From assembly GCA_949373155.1 (NCBI GenBank), contig CASICK010000015.1, positions 1 through 64,000 on the forward strand: a DNA stretch of 64,000 bases, written 5' to 3'. Under the pieces are notes generated by a model that was given only the letters and a program-made list of their open reading frames with translations, had not been told where the DNA came from and did not search any database. Made by a program: the position numbers and the translations under genes. Positions 47,428 to 58,918 of this stretch are shown here, piece after piece. Source of the stretch: an uncultured Synechococcus sp. (GTDB lineage: Bacteria; Cyanobacteriota; Cyanobacteriia; PCC-6307; Cyanobiaceae). The number at the start of each line of letters is the position of its first letter. Within the stretch, counting starts at the first letter, position 1.

Positions 47428-50400
47428 TCAGTCCTCGTCGTAATCCGCGACGCCTAGGGATTCGTACGTGGGCCTGCTTGGGGTACTGCGGCGTGGATTC
47501 ACGTCTTGCATCAGATCCACTTCCTTGCCCTCATCGGTGAATACAGCGATATCCAAGCCAAGAGACTGGAGTTCGCGCATCAGCACCTTGAAGGATTCGG
47601 GTGTTCCTGGACGTGGAATCGGCTTGCCTTTCACGATCGCGTTGAGAGCTTCATTGCGTCCCTGCATATCGTCGGACTTAACCGTGAGCAGTTCCTGCAA
47701 GGTGTAGGCAGCGCCATAAGCCTCGAGCGCCCACACCTCCATTTCACCCAAACGCTGACCACCTTGCTGGGCCTTACCACCCAATGGCTGCTGAGTCACC
47801 AAGGAGTAAGGGCCAGTGGAGCGGGCATGGATCTTGTCGTCCACAAGGTGGACCAACTTCAGGAAGTGGGAATATCCAACAGCCACAGGTTGATCAAAGG
47901 GTTCACCGGTCCGTCCATCTCTTAGCAACAGTTTTCCTGGATTTTCCGGGTTGAAGATCCAATCTTTTCCTGGCTGACTCGCCGCTTCCTTGAGATAGGC
48001 CTGAACAGTTTGTTGAGACTTCTCAGCGCCGTACATCTCGTCAAAGGGAACGATTTTGACGCGGCAATCAAGGTTGTGAGCAGCCCAACCCATCAGCAAC
48101 TCGAACACCTGCCCCACGTTCATGCGGCTCGGCACTCCCAATGGATTCAGAACGATGTCAACTGGAGTGCCATCAGGCAAGTAAGGCATATCTTCACGAG
48201 GAAGAATGCGGCTAATGATGCCTTTATTGCCATGGCGACCAGCCATTTTGTCGCCAACCTGAATTTTGCGACGCTGGGCCACATACACCCTCACCACCAT
48301 GTTGGCGCCAGGGGGTAATTCATCACCCTGTTCACGGGTATAAATCCTTACGTCAACAACGCGACCACGCTCAGTGCTGGGAACGCGCAGAGAGTTGTCG
48401 CGAACGTCACGTGCTTTTTCGCCGAAAATCGCACGCAGTAGTTTCTCTTCCGGGGGTTGATCAGATTCGCCTTTTGGCGTGACTTTGCCAACAAGGATGT
48501 CTCCACTCTCTACGAAAGCACCAATACGAATAATCCCCATCTCATCGAGATTGCCAAGGCTTTCTTCGGCAACATTGGGGATTTCACGAGTGATCTCTTC
48601 AGGACCTAATTTGGTCTGACGAGCCTCAATCTCATACTTCTCAATATGAACGGAAGTATAAAGATCATCATTAACCAAGCGTTCACTTACAAGGATCGCA
48701 TCCTCATAGTTATATCCCTCCCAAGGCATATAAGCGATCAGGACATTCTGGCCAAGTGCAATCTCTCCGCCTTCACATGCTGAGCCATCCGCAAGAACTT
48801 GCCCGATAATCACCGGATCACCCTGTCGAACAATGGGGCGCTGGTTCAGGCAGGTGTCTTGATTGGAGCGCTGATATTTCTGCAGAAAATGCGTGTGGTC
48901 GTAGCCCTCTTCATCACGCACCACGATCGCAGTGGCGTCAACGAAGGTGACGGACCCATTTACACGTGAGATTGGAACCATGCCTGAGTCACGAGCAACC
49001 TGAGTTTCCAGGCCAGTACCAACGAGAGGTCGCTCTGGACGGAGCAAAGGCACCGCCTGACGCTGCATGTTGGACCCCATCAAGGCACGGTTGGCGTCGT
49101 CATGTTCCAAGAAAGGGATCAGTGACGTTGCCACAGAAATCACCTGCACTGGTGACAGCTGCACATAATCGACCTGCTCAGGCGGAACTTTTTCGAAATC
49201 CTGCCTGTAACGAACGGGGATGAGTTCAGCCAAGATTTGGCCATCGGCATCGGTCGCAACGTCTCCGGGAGCGACTCGACACTCATCTTCAAGGTCAGCA
49301 GAGAGATAGATCGGGTCTCCGATTTTTTGAACGACTCCGTTCTCGACTCTCCAGAACGGAGTCTCGATGAAGCCATATTCATTCACTCGAGCATGGGTAG
49401 CAAGAGAGTTGATGAGACCAGCGTTCGGACCTTCTGGAGTCTCAATCGGGCAAAGACGTCCGTAATGAGAAGGATGAATGTCTCGCACAGCAAAGCCTGC
49501 GCGTTCTCGGGTGAGGCCACCTGGGCCAAGAGCAGAAATCCTGCGCTTGTGCGTGAGCTCAGCCAGAGGATTCGTCTGATCCATGAACTGGCTCAACTGA
49601 CTCGAGCCAAAGAACTCTTTAATCGCCGCCACAAGTGGCTTGGGATTCACCAATTGAGCGGGGGTGAGTGAATCGGTTTCACCAACTGTCATCCGCTCCT
49701 TGATAATCCGCTCGAGGCGATTCAAGCCAACGCGAACCTGGTTCTGAAGAAGCTCACCAACAGAGCGAACGCGACGATTACCCAGGTGATCGATGTCGTC
49801 AAGACTTGCGCCACCCACATCAAGCTCGAGATTGATGAGGTAGTCGAGGGTTGACAGAACATCCTCATGCGTGAGGGTGCGCACCGAATCGGGAATCGTG
49901 AGCCGCAGCTTTTTATTGATCTTGTAACGACCTACACGTCCAAGGTCGTAACGCTTGGGATCAAAGAAGCGGGTTTGCAACAGCTGCTGGCCACCGCTCA
50001 CAGAGGGTGGTTCACCTGGACGCAACTTTTTGTAGAGCTCAAGGAGCGCTTGATCTTCGGAGCTAATGCCCTCGTCGTTCGCGGCCTCGATCGATTTTTT
50101 GTAGTACTCGGGATGCCTGAGCTTGTCGACAACATCGTTGTCGGAAAGTCCCATCGCACGCATCAAAACGTGGGCATTGATTTTGCGTGTTTTATCAACG
50201 CGAACATGCAGCAGATCATTTTTATCCGTCTCAAACTTCAACCAAGCCCCGCGGTTGGGAATCACACTTGCGTTGTAAGTACGACGACCATTCTTATCCT
50301 GCTCATCTTTGAAATAAACACCTGGGCTACGTACGATCTGATTAACGATTACCCGCTCAGCACCATTAATGATAAACGTTCCACGTTCAGTCATTAATGG

Positions 50401-50721
50401 AAGTTCTCCAATAAAAACTTCCTGCTCTTTAATCTCGCCGGTTTCTTTATTAACCAAACGGCAAGTCACATACATCTGCGACGCAAAGGTCGCATCACGA
50501 CGTTTTGCCTCTTCCACATCGTGCCGAGGACGCTTCAGGCGATACTCACTGCCTACGAAGTGCAGTTCCAGCTTGCCGGTGTAATCCGTAATAGGCGAGA
50601 AACTCTCCAGCTCCTCGATGAGGCCCTTCTCCAGAAACCACTTAAAACTTGCCCGCTGCACCTCAACCAAATCGGGCAGGTAGGTGACGGTCTTGGCGAC
50701 TTGAATCGCGCTGCTGCTCAT
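47428..50721 (-). CDS. rpoB: RNA polymerase subunit beta
   Basis: The 1097-residue beta subunit begins [20 protein letters not shown]. The rifampicin-region segment [20 protein letters not shown] and [17 protein letters not shown] are conserved, as are the active-site [14 protein letters not shown] and the C-terminal [19 protein letters not shown]. The length is as in other cyanobacteria, shorter than E. coli beta because the lineage-specific insertions are missing. A 273-bp leader with a strong hairpin separates it from tatD. Confidence 0.98.
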   Translation of the reverse strand: MSSSAIQVAKTVTYLPDLVEVQRASFKWFLEKGLIEELESFSPITDYTGKLELHFVGSEYRLKRPRHDVEEAKRRDATFASQMYVTCRLVNKETGEIKEQEVFIGELPLMTERGTFIINGAERVIVNQIVRSPGVYFKDEQDKNGRRTYNASVIPNRGAWLKFETDKNDLLHVRVDKTRKINAHVLMRAMGLSDNDVVDKLRHPEYYKKSIEAANDEGISSEDQALLELYKKLRPGEPPSVSGGQQLLQTRFFDPKRYDLGRVGRYKINKKLRLTIPDSVRTLTHEDVLSTLDYLINLELDVGGASLDDIDHLGNRRVRSVGELLQNQVRVGLNRLERIIKERMTVGETDSLTPAQLVNPKPLVAAIKEFFGSSQLSQFMDQTNPLAELTHKRRISALGPGGLTRERAGFAVRDIHPSHYGRLCPIETPEGPNAGLINSLATHARVNEYGFIETPFWRVENGVVQKIGDPIYLSADLEDECRVAPGDVATDADGQILAELIPVRYRQDFEKVPPEQVDYVQLSPVQVISVATSLIPFLEHDDANRALMGSNMQRQAVPLLRPERPLVGTGLETQVARDSGMVPISRVNGSVTFVDATAIVVRDEEGYDHTHFLQKYQRSNQDTCLNQRPIVRQGDPVIIGQVLADGSACEGGEIALGQNVLIAYMPWEGYNYEDAILVSERLVNDDLYTSVHIEKYEIEARQTKLGPEEITREIPNVAEESLGNLDEMGIIRIGAFVESGDILVGKVTPKGESDQPPEEKLLRAIFGEKARDVRDNSLRVPSTERGRVVDVRIYTREQGDELPPGANMVVRVYVAQRRKIQVGDKMAGRHGNKGIISRILPREDMPYLPDGTPVDIVLNPLGVPSRMNVGQVFELLMGWAAHNLDCRVKIVPFDEMYGAEKSQQTVQAYLKEAASQPGKDWIFNPENPGKLLLRDGRTGEPFDQPVAVGYSHFLKLVHLVDDKIHARSTGPYSLVTQQPLGGKAQQGGQRLGEMEVWALEAYGAAYTLQELLTVKSDDMQGRNEALNAIVKGKPIPRPGTPESFKVLMRELQSLGLDIAVFTDEGKEVDLMQDVNPRRSTPSRPTYESLGVADYDED

Positions 50722-50806
50722 GCGGAGACCTGCAGTTGAAAAGTGGGAACAAAGGCCTGAAGGATCGTCAAATATTCAAAATCAAAATCTCGTTGCCACA
50801 AGAAGA

Positions 50807-50836
50807 GGCAGCCATCCCAATCAAGGGATGACTGCC
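50807..50836 (-). promoter_or_regulatory. 12-bp hairpin in the rpoB leader
   Basis: On minus the stem GGCAGTCATCCC pairs with GGGATGGCTGCC (11 Watson-Crick pairs plus one G-T), with a 6-base TTGATT loop, and is followed by TCTTCTTGT. It lies 158 bp after the tatD stop and 85 bp before the rpoB start. It could end the tatD transcript, though the T-tract is broken, or act as a leader structure that sets rpoBC1C2 expression. Confidence 0.55.
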
Positions 50837-50994
50837 GCACTCCATGGCTTTAGAGGTTTTTGATCTGAACAGATGACGTCGTCAATGAAACCGGAAGGAA
50901 ATGGACGCTTCTGGGGCCGAAAACGCAGAGACTGCATTTTGGCCAGGCCGATTGAACATCGTACACTTTCATGTCTACCCAAACAGACCCTTTG

Positions 50995-51780
50995 TCAGGG
51001 AAGCGCGAACAAGCTTCTGGCATTGGCGGTACTGGCCTCAGCCACTTCCATCACGGTCTGCCCCCTCAGCTCGGCCACGCGCTCGGCAACTGATACCACA
51101 AAAGCAGGTTCATTTCTCTTGCCGCGACGAGGAACTGGGGCAAGAAATGGGCAATCGGTCTCAACAAGAAATCGATCCTGCGGTACGTCTTTGGCACAGA
51201 TATGCGTGTCAACAGCTTTCGGGAACGTCACCGTGCCACTGAAACTGATGTAGAAGCCAAACTCGAGGAAAGCTGCCATTTCCGAGGGAGTCCCGCCCCA
51301 GCAATGCATCACGCCCTTTGGGCACATACCGCTGAGTTGCCTCTCTCGAAGTTCAGCCAGCATCGGTTCAGCGGCATCACGGCAGTGAACAATCACAGGC
51401 AAATCCAGCTCTACAGCGAGATCCAGTTGAGGCTTCAGCACAGACAGCTGCTGATCCAGATTCTTGTCACGAAACAGATCGAGACCGAGCTCGCCAATGG
51501 CCACGACCCTGGAATCGTCTATGGCAGCGGCGCGCAAAACTTCGACGGTATCGCTAGCCCAATGCTCCGTGTCAAGAGGATGCACTCCAACGGAGTAACG
51601 CATTTCAGGGAAGCGGTCGGCTAGAGCCCGAATCGCAGGTATCTCCGATGGCTCGACGCAAGCATGTAGCAAAGACTTAACACCGGCCTCTCGCCATCGA
51701 AAAGCAACCTCATCAAGATCGTCCTCAAACGTGCGGAAAACGATGTGACAGTGGCTGTCGATCAGGGTTGGAGTGGACAT
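50995..51780 (-). CDS. tatD: TatD family metal-dependent hydrolase
   Basis: The 261-residue TIM-barrel enzyme has the metal-binding N-terminus LIDSHCHIVFRTFEDDLDEV, then YSVGVHPLDTEHW, AIGELGLDLFRDKN, VIVHCRDA, GVMHCWGG and VETDCPFLAPVP, which together give the full TatD ligand set. Family members are 3'-5' DNA/RNA exonucleases or deacylases for D-aminoacyl substrates. The role here is not settled. It lies between rpsT and rpoB on the same strand. Confidence 0.93.
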   Translation of the reverse strand: MSTPTLIDSHCHIVFRTFEDDLDEVAFRWREAGVKSLLHACVEPSEIPAIRALADRFPEMRYSVGVHPLDTEHWASDTVEVLRAAAIDDSRVVAIGELGLDLFRDKNLDQQLSVLKPQLDLAVELDLPVIVHCRDAAEPMLAELRERQLSGMCPKGVMHCWGGTPSEMAAFLEFGFYISFSGTVTFPKAVDTHICAKDVPQDRFLVETDCPFLAPVPRRGKRNEPAFVVSVAERVAELRGQTVMEVAEASTANARSLFALP

Positions 51781-51830
51781 CAGATCAGGGCCTGAAACGC
51801 GCCTTCAGGCCCCATTGTGCCGGGGAGAGA

Positions 51831-52199
<369 letters not shown>

Positions 52200-52277
52200 C
52201 TAGGGCCACTTAGTTTGAGCAAGAACAACGAACAGGTGACGACAGTGCTGAGCAATGAGCATCCGCCTGCCGGTCTC

Positions 52278-53561
52278 ATGCGCTGCATCAGCACCGCTGC
52301 GCAAGCCGAACAAGAACTCGATCGAATTGCGACCAGAACCACAGGAGCGACCCAGCGCGAAGCGGAGCAAAGAGTTCAAGCAATTTTGGAACAGGTCAGG
52401 AGGGATGGAGATCAAGCTCTCATCTCTCTCACAGAGAAATTTGATGGCTTTCGCCCTGAACCTCTTCGGATCGATCCAGGCCTACTGGAACAAGCGTGGA
52501 AGGACACGCCTGGCAATCTTCGTGATGCCTTAGATCTGGCACACCGACGGATCCAAGATTTTCATCAACGGCAACGTCCCTCTGACCTCAGCTTTTCCGG
52601 GGTTCACGGAGAACAGCTCGGACGGCGTTGGCGCCCAGTCCATGCAGCCGGCCTCTACATCCCCGGGGGCAGAGCTGCATACCCCAGCACAGTTTTAATG
52701 AATGCTGTGCCTGCAAAAGCTGCGGGCGTGAAGCGAATTGCGATGGTCACCCCTGCTGGGGCCAACGGATTGATCAACACAACTGTTCTTGCAGCAGCTC
52801 ACATTGCTGGGATCCGCGAGGTGTATCGAGTGGGCGGTGCACAAGCGATCGCAGCTCTTGCCTACGGCACAGAAACGATCCAGAAGGTTGATGTGATCAG
52901 TGGTCCAGGCAATCTTTTCGTGACCTTGGCCAAAAAATCGGTCTATGGCCAGGTGGGGATCGATTCTCTGGCAGGTCCGAGTGAAGTCCTGGTGATCGCC
53001 GATCAAACAGCCAAGCCAGAGCAGGTGGCGGCTGACCTCCTAGCTCAGGCAGAACATGACCCACTTGCAGCAGCCATCTTGCTCACCACGGAAGAGGAGC
53101 TCTCTCGATCCGTTCCCGTGGAGATTGAACGTCAGCTTGCGTCCCATCCACGTGAAAGCATTTGCCGGCAATCTTTAAATCAATGGGGGCTGATTGTGAC
53201 TTGCGACAGTCTTGAACATTGTGCAAGTCTCAGCGATCGCTTCGCTCCTGAGCATTTAGAACTCCTTGTGGAGCGGCCAAGGGTGATGGCCGACCGCATC
53301 AACCATGCAGGGGCCATTTTTATTGGCCCATGGAGCCCGGAAGCCGTCGGAGACTATTTAGCCGGTCCCAATCACACACTCCCCACCTGTGGCGCCGCAC
53401 GATTTAGTGGTGCACTCAGCGTGGAGACGTTCATGAGTCATACCTCGCTCATCGAGTTCAACAAGGAAGCCCTTGATGCAACCGGAGTGGCTGTGGAGAC
53501 CTTGGCCATGAGCGAAGGTCTCCACAGCCATGCCAATTCGGTGCGGATCCGTCTTCAGTGA
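52278..53561 (+). CDS. hisD: histidinol dehydrogenase
   Basis: The product of about 427 residues carries out the last two steps of histidine synthesis (histidinol to histidine, NAD+ dependent, zinc enzyme). The signatures are [32 protein letters not shown], the Zn-ligand region [24 protein letters not shown] and FAPEHLELL. The ATG at 52278 ([15 protein letters not shown]) is chosen; a TTG at 52215 would add 21 residues of low conservation. It ends 6 bp from convergent rpiA. Confidence 0.95.
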   Translation: MRCISTAAQAEQELDRIATRTTGATQREAEQRVQAILEQVRRDGDQALISLTEKFDGFRPEPLRIDPGLLEQAWKDTPGNLRDALDLAHRRIQDFHQRQRPSDLSFSGVHGEQLGRRWRPVHAAGLYIPGGRAAYPSTVLMNAVPAKAAGVKRIAMVTPAGANGLINTTVLAAAHIAGIREVYRVGGAQAIAALAYGTETIQKVDVISGPGNLFVTLAKKSVYGQVGIDSLAGPSEVLVIADQTAKPEQVAADLLAQAEHDPLAAAILLTTEEELSRSVPVEIERQLASHPRESICRQSLNQWGLIVTCDSLEHCASLSDRFAPEHLELLVERPRVMADRINHAGAIFIGPWSPEAVGDYLAGPNHTLPTCGAARFSGALSVETFMSHTSLIEFNKEALDATGVAVETLAMSEGLHSHANSVRIRLQ

Positions 53562-53567
53562 GCAGCG

Positions 53568-54284
53568 TTAGCCCGCACGCTCCAGGCTGCGCACTCCAGC
53601 AACGCCCTCGTTGATTTCACCAACGAGAACTTCGTCAGCAAGGTTGACGAAGAGGCCGTTCTCCAAAACACCTGGAAGATTGTTGATATCACGCTCCAGG
53701 GAAATCGGATCAGAAATTCCAGCTTCAAATCGCACATCCAGAACAAGATTGCCCTGGTCGGTCACCACAGGGCCTGCTTTACGGGTTGCCATTCGCAGTT
53801 CTGCAACTCCTCCCATTGTTTTCAGACGGGATTGAACTTGCACCCATGCACCTGGGAGCACTTCAACCGGTAATAAGAAGTCGAGATTTAAACACTGAAC
53901 AAGCTTCGTGGAATCAACTACAACGATGAAACGCTCTGCTCGGTCAGCAACGAGCTTTTCTTGCACATGGCAGGCACCACCACCTTTGATTAATTGAAAG
54001 GAAGGATCCACTTCATCAGCACCGTCGATCGCCAAATCGATGCGATCAATGGCGTTCAAAGCACGCAAAGGAATTCCCAACTCAGCGGCGAGAACCTCCC
54101 CTTGAAACGACGTGGTCACGCCAACGATGTCGTGAAGCTGACCTGCTGCCAGTCGTGCCCCGAGGCCTTGAATCATCAAAGCGGCAGTGGATCCCGAGCC
54201 AAGGCCCACCACCATGCCGTCGCGAATCTGGGCAACAGCCGCCTCTGCGACGGCTTGCTTCATTTGAGTTTGTAGATCCGTCAT
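53568..54284 (-). CDS. rpiA: ribose-5-phosphate isomerase A
   Basis: The 238-residue enzyme interconverts ribose-5-phosphate and ribulose-5-phosphate in the Calvin and pentose phosphate cycles. [17 protein letters not shown] binds phosphate. Family motifs are [23 protein letters not shown] and the [18 protein letters not shown] active-site region. The length is normal. It lies between convergent hisD and the htrA-like protease upstream on the same strand. Confidence 0.96.
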   Translation of the reverse strand: MTDLQTQMKQAVAEAAVAQIRDGMVVGLGSGSTAALMIQGLGARLAAGQLHDIVGVTTSFQGEVLAAELGIPLRALNAIDRIDLAIDGADEVDPSFQLIKGGGACHVQEKLVADRAERFIVVVDSTKLVQCLNLDFLLPVEVLPGAWVQVQSRLKTMGGVAELRMATRKAGPVVTDQGNLVLDVRFEAGISDPISLERDINNLPGVLENGLFVNLADEVLVGEINEGVAGVRSLERAG

Positions 54285-54321
54285 CGATCAGCTGCTGAGG
54301 GCGAGACCGTAGCAAGAGCGC

Positions 54322-55470
<1,149 letters not shown>

Positions 55471-55593
55471 TCAATACATAAGGACCGTTACGCTAATGGC
55501 CCCGCTTTGGTGAACGGAGCACGCTCATCGTGCAACTCACTTGGGAAGGAAGCACGGCATTAGTTTGATCAACTCTTTCTTCACTGCAGAGCC

Positions 55594-55866
55594 ATGACCG
55601 TGTCGTCAAAAGCACAACTTCGATGCGAGCTCTGTCAGATCGAGATCAATCAAAACGCCGATCAAGCTGACGAAGTTTTGTTCAGTCGTGGTGCCACGGG
55701 AAGCCGCAGCAAACTTTGGGCTCGCGTGTGTCAGTACCTAAAAACAAACGAACAGAAGGCGGCTTGTATCAACCAAGACCTAAGCCAAAGAGGTGTTGAA
55801 ATGCCTGGCGATCGCTACGAAGACATCGCCCCTGTTGAAGCCGGAAACGCAGTGACCGAGAGTTGA
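55594..55866 (+). CDS. small CxxC protein, unknown (90 aa)
   Basis: The 90-residue ATG-started frame encodes a soluble protein with a CELC pair at residues 11-14 and two more Cys (ARVCQYL, AACINQD), which may bind metal or form disulfides. Recognisable blocks are RCELCQIEINQN, VLFSRGATGSRSKLWARVCQ and DLSQRGVEMPGDRYEDI. I do not recognise a named family but the look is that of a conserved picocyanobacterial protein. It lies between the divergent protease gene and the grr cluster, on the strand of the latter and 89 bp upstream of grrP. Confidence 0.6.
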   Translation: MTVSSKAQLRCELCQIEINQNADQADEVLFSRGATGSRSKLWARVCQYLKTNEQKAACINQDLSQRGVEMPGDRYEDIAPVEAGNAVTES

Positions 55867-55955
55867 TCCCAATCGTGCATGATCCAACGCTGGGCTGGTT
55901 AATTTGCCAAAACCGTGACTATTACTACCGATAGGTATGTCATCAACTTTCGATC

Positions 55956-56873
55956 ATGCGCTTGTTCAAAGCGGCCACCACCGGCCTGATCGCTCTCACA
56001 TCAGCTGGGCTTGTGGCATGCCAAAAGTCAACGCCCCTAGGCGACAAAACGGCCTCAACCCAAGCCGGCAACGTCTTTGAAACAGGCAAGTTGAGAGCAG
56101 TTGTGATTGGCGATGTGCTGCCAATGGTGGACGAAACAGACGGCAAATACGACGGATACTCTTTTGTCGTTCTTGATGCCATACGCGAGCAGCTGAAATC
56201 CGCACCTGAAAACAAAGCTGATGACATCGTCATCGAGCCCATCCCGATCAAGTCAGCACAGGATGGAATGAACAAGATCCGTTCTGGAGAAGCGGATATC
56301 GCTTGTGGCGTCGCCTTCAGCTGGGAACGTCAAAGAACACTCACCTACAGCTTGCCGTTCGCAACAAGCGGCGTACGCGTGTTGGGACCGAAAGGCAATG
56401 ACGGAACTCCAGGCAGCCTTAAGGGCAAAACAATTGGTGTTGTGAAAGGCAGCACTGCGGCTGCAGTCTTAGCCAACTCTCTCGATGACGCCGAGTTCCA
56501 ATTCTTCACGACTCCCGAAGAAGCTCTCGCGGGCATCAAGGATGGAACCGTTGAATTCCTTGGTGGAGACACCCTTTGGCTGAAGGCCAATCTTCAAGCC
56601 ACAGCTCCGGAAGCTGCTCTCGTACCCACATTCCCTTATGCAAGATCAAGCGTGGGCTGTGTTGTCGCAGACACCACCCCTCACCTTCTGAACTACAGCA
56701 ACTTGGCCATCGGTCGCATGCTGACCGCCTATGTGGACAACAACAAAGACGTACGTTCAGCCGTCAACAAGTGGATTGGTCCTGATAGTCAGGTTGGACT
56801 TAGCGAAAACTTGATCGGCGATTTCTTCACCATCGTGCTCGCAACGACAGCTGAATTATCCAAAGGATCCTGA
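55956..56873 (+). CDS. grrP: GrrP, solute-binding-like lipoprotein of the Grr cluster
   Basis: The 305-residue protein is a family 3 extracellular solute-binding protein. The N-terminus MRLFKAATTGLIALTSAGLV followed by ACQKS gives a lipobox with a lipidation Cys at about residue 22. The body has the two-lobed features GKLRAVVIGDVLPMVD, YSFVVLDAIREQL, EADIACGVAFSWERQRTLTY and LKGKTIGVVKGSTAAAV. No transporter genes lie nearby, which matches the orphan GrrP family found beside Grr precursor and maturase genes. It may bind the peptide or a ligand related to it; that is inference. grrA follows after 38 bp. Confidence 0.85.
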   Translation: MRLFKAATTGLIALTSAGLVACQKSTPLGDKTASTQAGNVFETGKLRAVVIGDVLPMVDETDGKYDGYSFVVLDAIREQLKSAPENKADDIVIEPIPIKSAQDGMNKIRSGEADIACGVAFSWERQRTLTYSLPFATSGVRVLGPKGNDGTPGSLKGKTIGVVKGSTAAAVLANSLDDAEFQFFTTPEEALAGIKDGTVEFLGGDTLWLKANLQATAPEAALVPTFPYARSSVGCVVADTTPHLLNYSNLAIGRMLTAYVDNNKDVRSAVNKWIGPDSQVGLSENLIGDFFTIVLATTAELSKGS

Positions 56874-56911
56874 GCCTTATTCCTCAAAACCATTCACATT
56901 TCACTTCACCC

Positions 56912-57226
56912 ATGAAAAAAACAACTCTGCTGAGCATCGCTGCAATTCTCGCCTCAAGCTCTGTCTTGATAGACGCTTCCCACTCGGCTGTTATCAGCGA
57001 GCCCGATCTAGGAAATGCTCTAGAGCAGCGCATTGAAAAGCTCTCGAGTGACGCTTGGGCGCGATTAGGGGCCAGTGATCACAACGAAGGGCAGACCATT
57101 GCCCGAGCTTGGGCCAACGGCAACGGACGCGCCTTCGGCAACGGTGGTGGGCGTGGTCGCGCCTTTGGCAACGGCGGCGGAGGCGGCTTCGCCAATGGCT
57201 ATCGATCAGGTTTCGCCAATTGGTGA
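56912..57226 (+). CDS. grrA: GrrA/OscA-type cyclophane RiPP precursor
   Basis: The 104-residue precursor has a signal-like N-terminus (MKKTTLLSIAAILASSSVLI, cleavage probably after HSA), a helical leader (LEQRIEKLSSDAWARLG, about residues 37-53) and a Gly/Asn-rich core from about residue 64. The core contains five aromatic-X-Asn motifs: W67-A-N69, F75-G-N77, F85-G-N87, F93-A-N95 and F101-A-N103, ending in Trp104. In this family a radical SAM enzyme links the aromatic ring to the side chain of the third residue, making three-residue cyclophanes. The stop overlaps the grrM start. Confidence 0.88.
   Translation: MKKTTLLSIAAILASSSVLIDASHSAVISEPDLGNALEQRIEKLSSDAWARLGASDHNEGQTIARAWANGNGRAFGNGGGRGRAFGNGGGGGFANGYRSGFANW
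57124..57180 (+). repeat. tandem repeat encoding the RAFGNG core units
   Basis: Two copies of a unit of about 30 bp (core CGCGCCTTYGGCAACGG) lie in the grrA core region and encode RAFGNGGG twice, with silent differences. A shorter related unit follows for the FANG motifs. This marks growth of the core by duplication. Confidence 0.7.
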
Positions 57227-58371
57227 ACCACGCTGATTACGGACCTATCGGCCTCTTGGTGATTCAGGCCACATCGCTCTGCAATCTTGATTGCAGTTAC
57301 TGCTACCTGCCTGATCGCCAGAAACGACAGATCTTTGATCTCAACCAACTACCTGTGTTGCTGAACAGGGTGTATGAGAGCCCCTTTTGGGGCCCTCAAC
57401 TCTCAATCCTTTGGCATGCAGGCGAACCGCTCACCTTGCCTTGCAGTTTTTACGACGAGGCCAGTGCCATCGTGCGTGAGCAAACAGCTGAGCTGCAGGA
57501 GCAAGGGGTTCAGATTGAGCAGCATGTGCAAACGAATGCCACATTGATTAACGATGCCTGGTGTGAATGCTTTAAACGCAATCAAATTGTTGTAGGCGTG
57601 AGCGTTGATGGACCAGAAGAGATCCATGATTCCCATCGCCGTTTTCGCAATGGCAGCGGGTCTCATGCTCTAACAATGCGTGGCATTCGAAAGCTTCAAG
57701 ATCACTCAATTCCTATTCATGCGATCGCTGTACTCACGAGTGCGGCCATGGAAGATCCCGAGAGGATGTACTCCTTTTTTCGTGACAATGGGATTCATGA
57801 TCTCGGCTTCAACGTGGAAGAGCAGGAGGGCGTTAACGCCAGCTCTTCTATGCAGGGACTAAGCCGAGAAAAGCAATATCACAACTTCTTAAAGTGCTTT
57901 TGGCAGTGCAATCAAAGGGACGGATTTCCAATTCGCCTGCGTGAGTTTGACCAAATCACCGAAATGATGATTGGCGGACAAAGATTGCTTCAGAATGAAA
58001 TGAATCGACCATTCTCGATCTTGAGTGTTGATTCAGCTGGCAATTTTTCCACGTTTGACCCTGAACTTCTCTCTGTTGAAACGAAGAAATATGGATTATT
58101 TAACTTAGGTAATATTCGGGATCAATCTCTCGTCGGCGCTGCTGAAACTGAGACGTTTCGCCAATTGCTTCAAGACATGACAATTGGCACATCGCTTTGC
58201 CGTGATCAATGCAATTACTACGGCTTCTGCGGCGGCGGAACTGGAAGCAATAAGTACTGGGAGCATGGAACTTTGGCTTCAAGTGAAACTTGTGCCTGCC
58301 GTTTTTCGACCCAAATCCCAGTGAATGTTCTTCTCGAACAAATTGAAGAAAAAGGTGTAAAAACACCTTAA
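57223..58371 (+). CDS. grrM: GrrM/OscB radical SAM/SPASM peptide maturase
   Basis: The product of about 382 residues is a radical SAM enzyme with CNLDCSYC (CxxxCxxC at residues 20-27), followed by the ILWHAGEPL glycine-rich element and GVSVDGPEEIHDSHR. The C-terminal SPASM part has SLCRDQCNYYGFCGGGTGSN and CACRF, for auxiliary iron-sulfur clusters. It is the predicted cyclophane-forming maturase for GrrA. The start is the GTG at 57223, which overlaps the grrA stop (GTGA); an open frame further upstream lies inside grrA. A secreted protein gene follows after 17 bp. Confidence 0.92.
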   Translation: MNHADYGPIGLLVIQATSLCNLDCSYCYLPDRQKRQIFDLNQLPVLLNRVYESPFWGPQLSILWHAGEPLTLPCSFYDEASAIVREQTAELQEQGVQIEQHVQTNATLINDAWCECFKRNQIVVGVSVDGPEEIHDSHRRFRNGSGSHALTMRGIRKLQDHSIPIHAIAVLTSAAMEDPERMYSFFRDNGIHDLGFNVEEQEGVNASSSMQGLSREKQYHNFLKCFWQCNQRDGFPIRLREFDQITEMMIGGQRLLQNEMNRPFSILSVDSAGNFSTFDPELLSVETKKYGLFNLGNIRDQSLVGAAETETFRQLLQDMTIGTSLCRDQCNYYGFCGGGTGSNKYWEHGTLASSETCACRFSTQIPVNVLLEQIEEKGVKTP

Positions 58372-58388
58372 CAACTCCAACACAAAAT

Positions 58389-58910
58389 ATGCCTTCACTC
58401 GCTAATAAGAATTTTCGATTGGCCACAACTTTTGGGGTGGTTGCAGCTTGCTCATCGCTGATTTTTGCTCACGCGCCCTTAGCTCAAGCTGGTTGTACCT
58501 TTTTGATGCCAATCGGCGGAAATGGCGATGGTCCTAAGCCCTACATCGTCAAAAAGAGAGTGGAGCGCCCAAAGGGCCTCATCGGGAAGGCGGTTGGTCG
58601 GACCAATTGGAACACCGACTTTGTTGTGAATCAGCCTTATGCCTCTTACAAGCTGTTCTTCACCGCAGACTCAACAGACAACAACCCAGGCTCCTACCCA
58701 ATCGAAGCCTTCCTAAAATTTTCAGACGGCAGCAACTTAAAAGTTGTCGAGGAATTCATGAAGCCACCAACGGGAACTGGAGCCCAGTTCGGTCCATTGG
58801 CGGCTCCTTCCGGAAAGGCAGTTAGCCAGGTGAATTTTAGAATTGGTGCCAACAATGATCCTGGGGCAACGGGATTCACTTACCGCATTTCGGTGCAGGG
58901 TTGCGACTGA
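58389..58910 (+). CDS. secreted protein of unknown function in the Grr cluster
   Basis: The 173-residue protein has a clear signal peptide (TTFGVVAACSSLIFAHAPLA, cleavage after AQA near residue 35) and a mature part of about 138 residues, mostly beta-like: RVERPKGLIGKAVGRTNWNT, YASYKLFFTADSTDNNPGSY, PIEAFLKFSDGSNLKVVEEF, VSQVNFRIGANNDPGATGFT. One Cys near the mature N-terminus and one near the C-terminus (VQGCD) could form a disulfide. I recognise no family. It begins 17 bp after grrM and precedes a stem-loop, so it looks like the last gene of the cluster. Confidence 0.75.
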   Translation: MPSLANKNFRLATTFGVVAACSSLIFAHAPLAQAGCTFLMPIGGNGDGPKPYIVKKRVERPKGLIGKAVGRTNWNTDFVVNQPYASYKLFFTADSTDNNPGSYPIEAFLKFSDGSNLKVVEEFMKPPTGTGAQFGPLAAPSGKAVSQVNFRIGANNDPGATGFTYRISVQGCD

Positions 58911-58918
58911 ACCACGAA

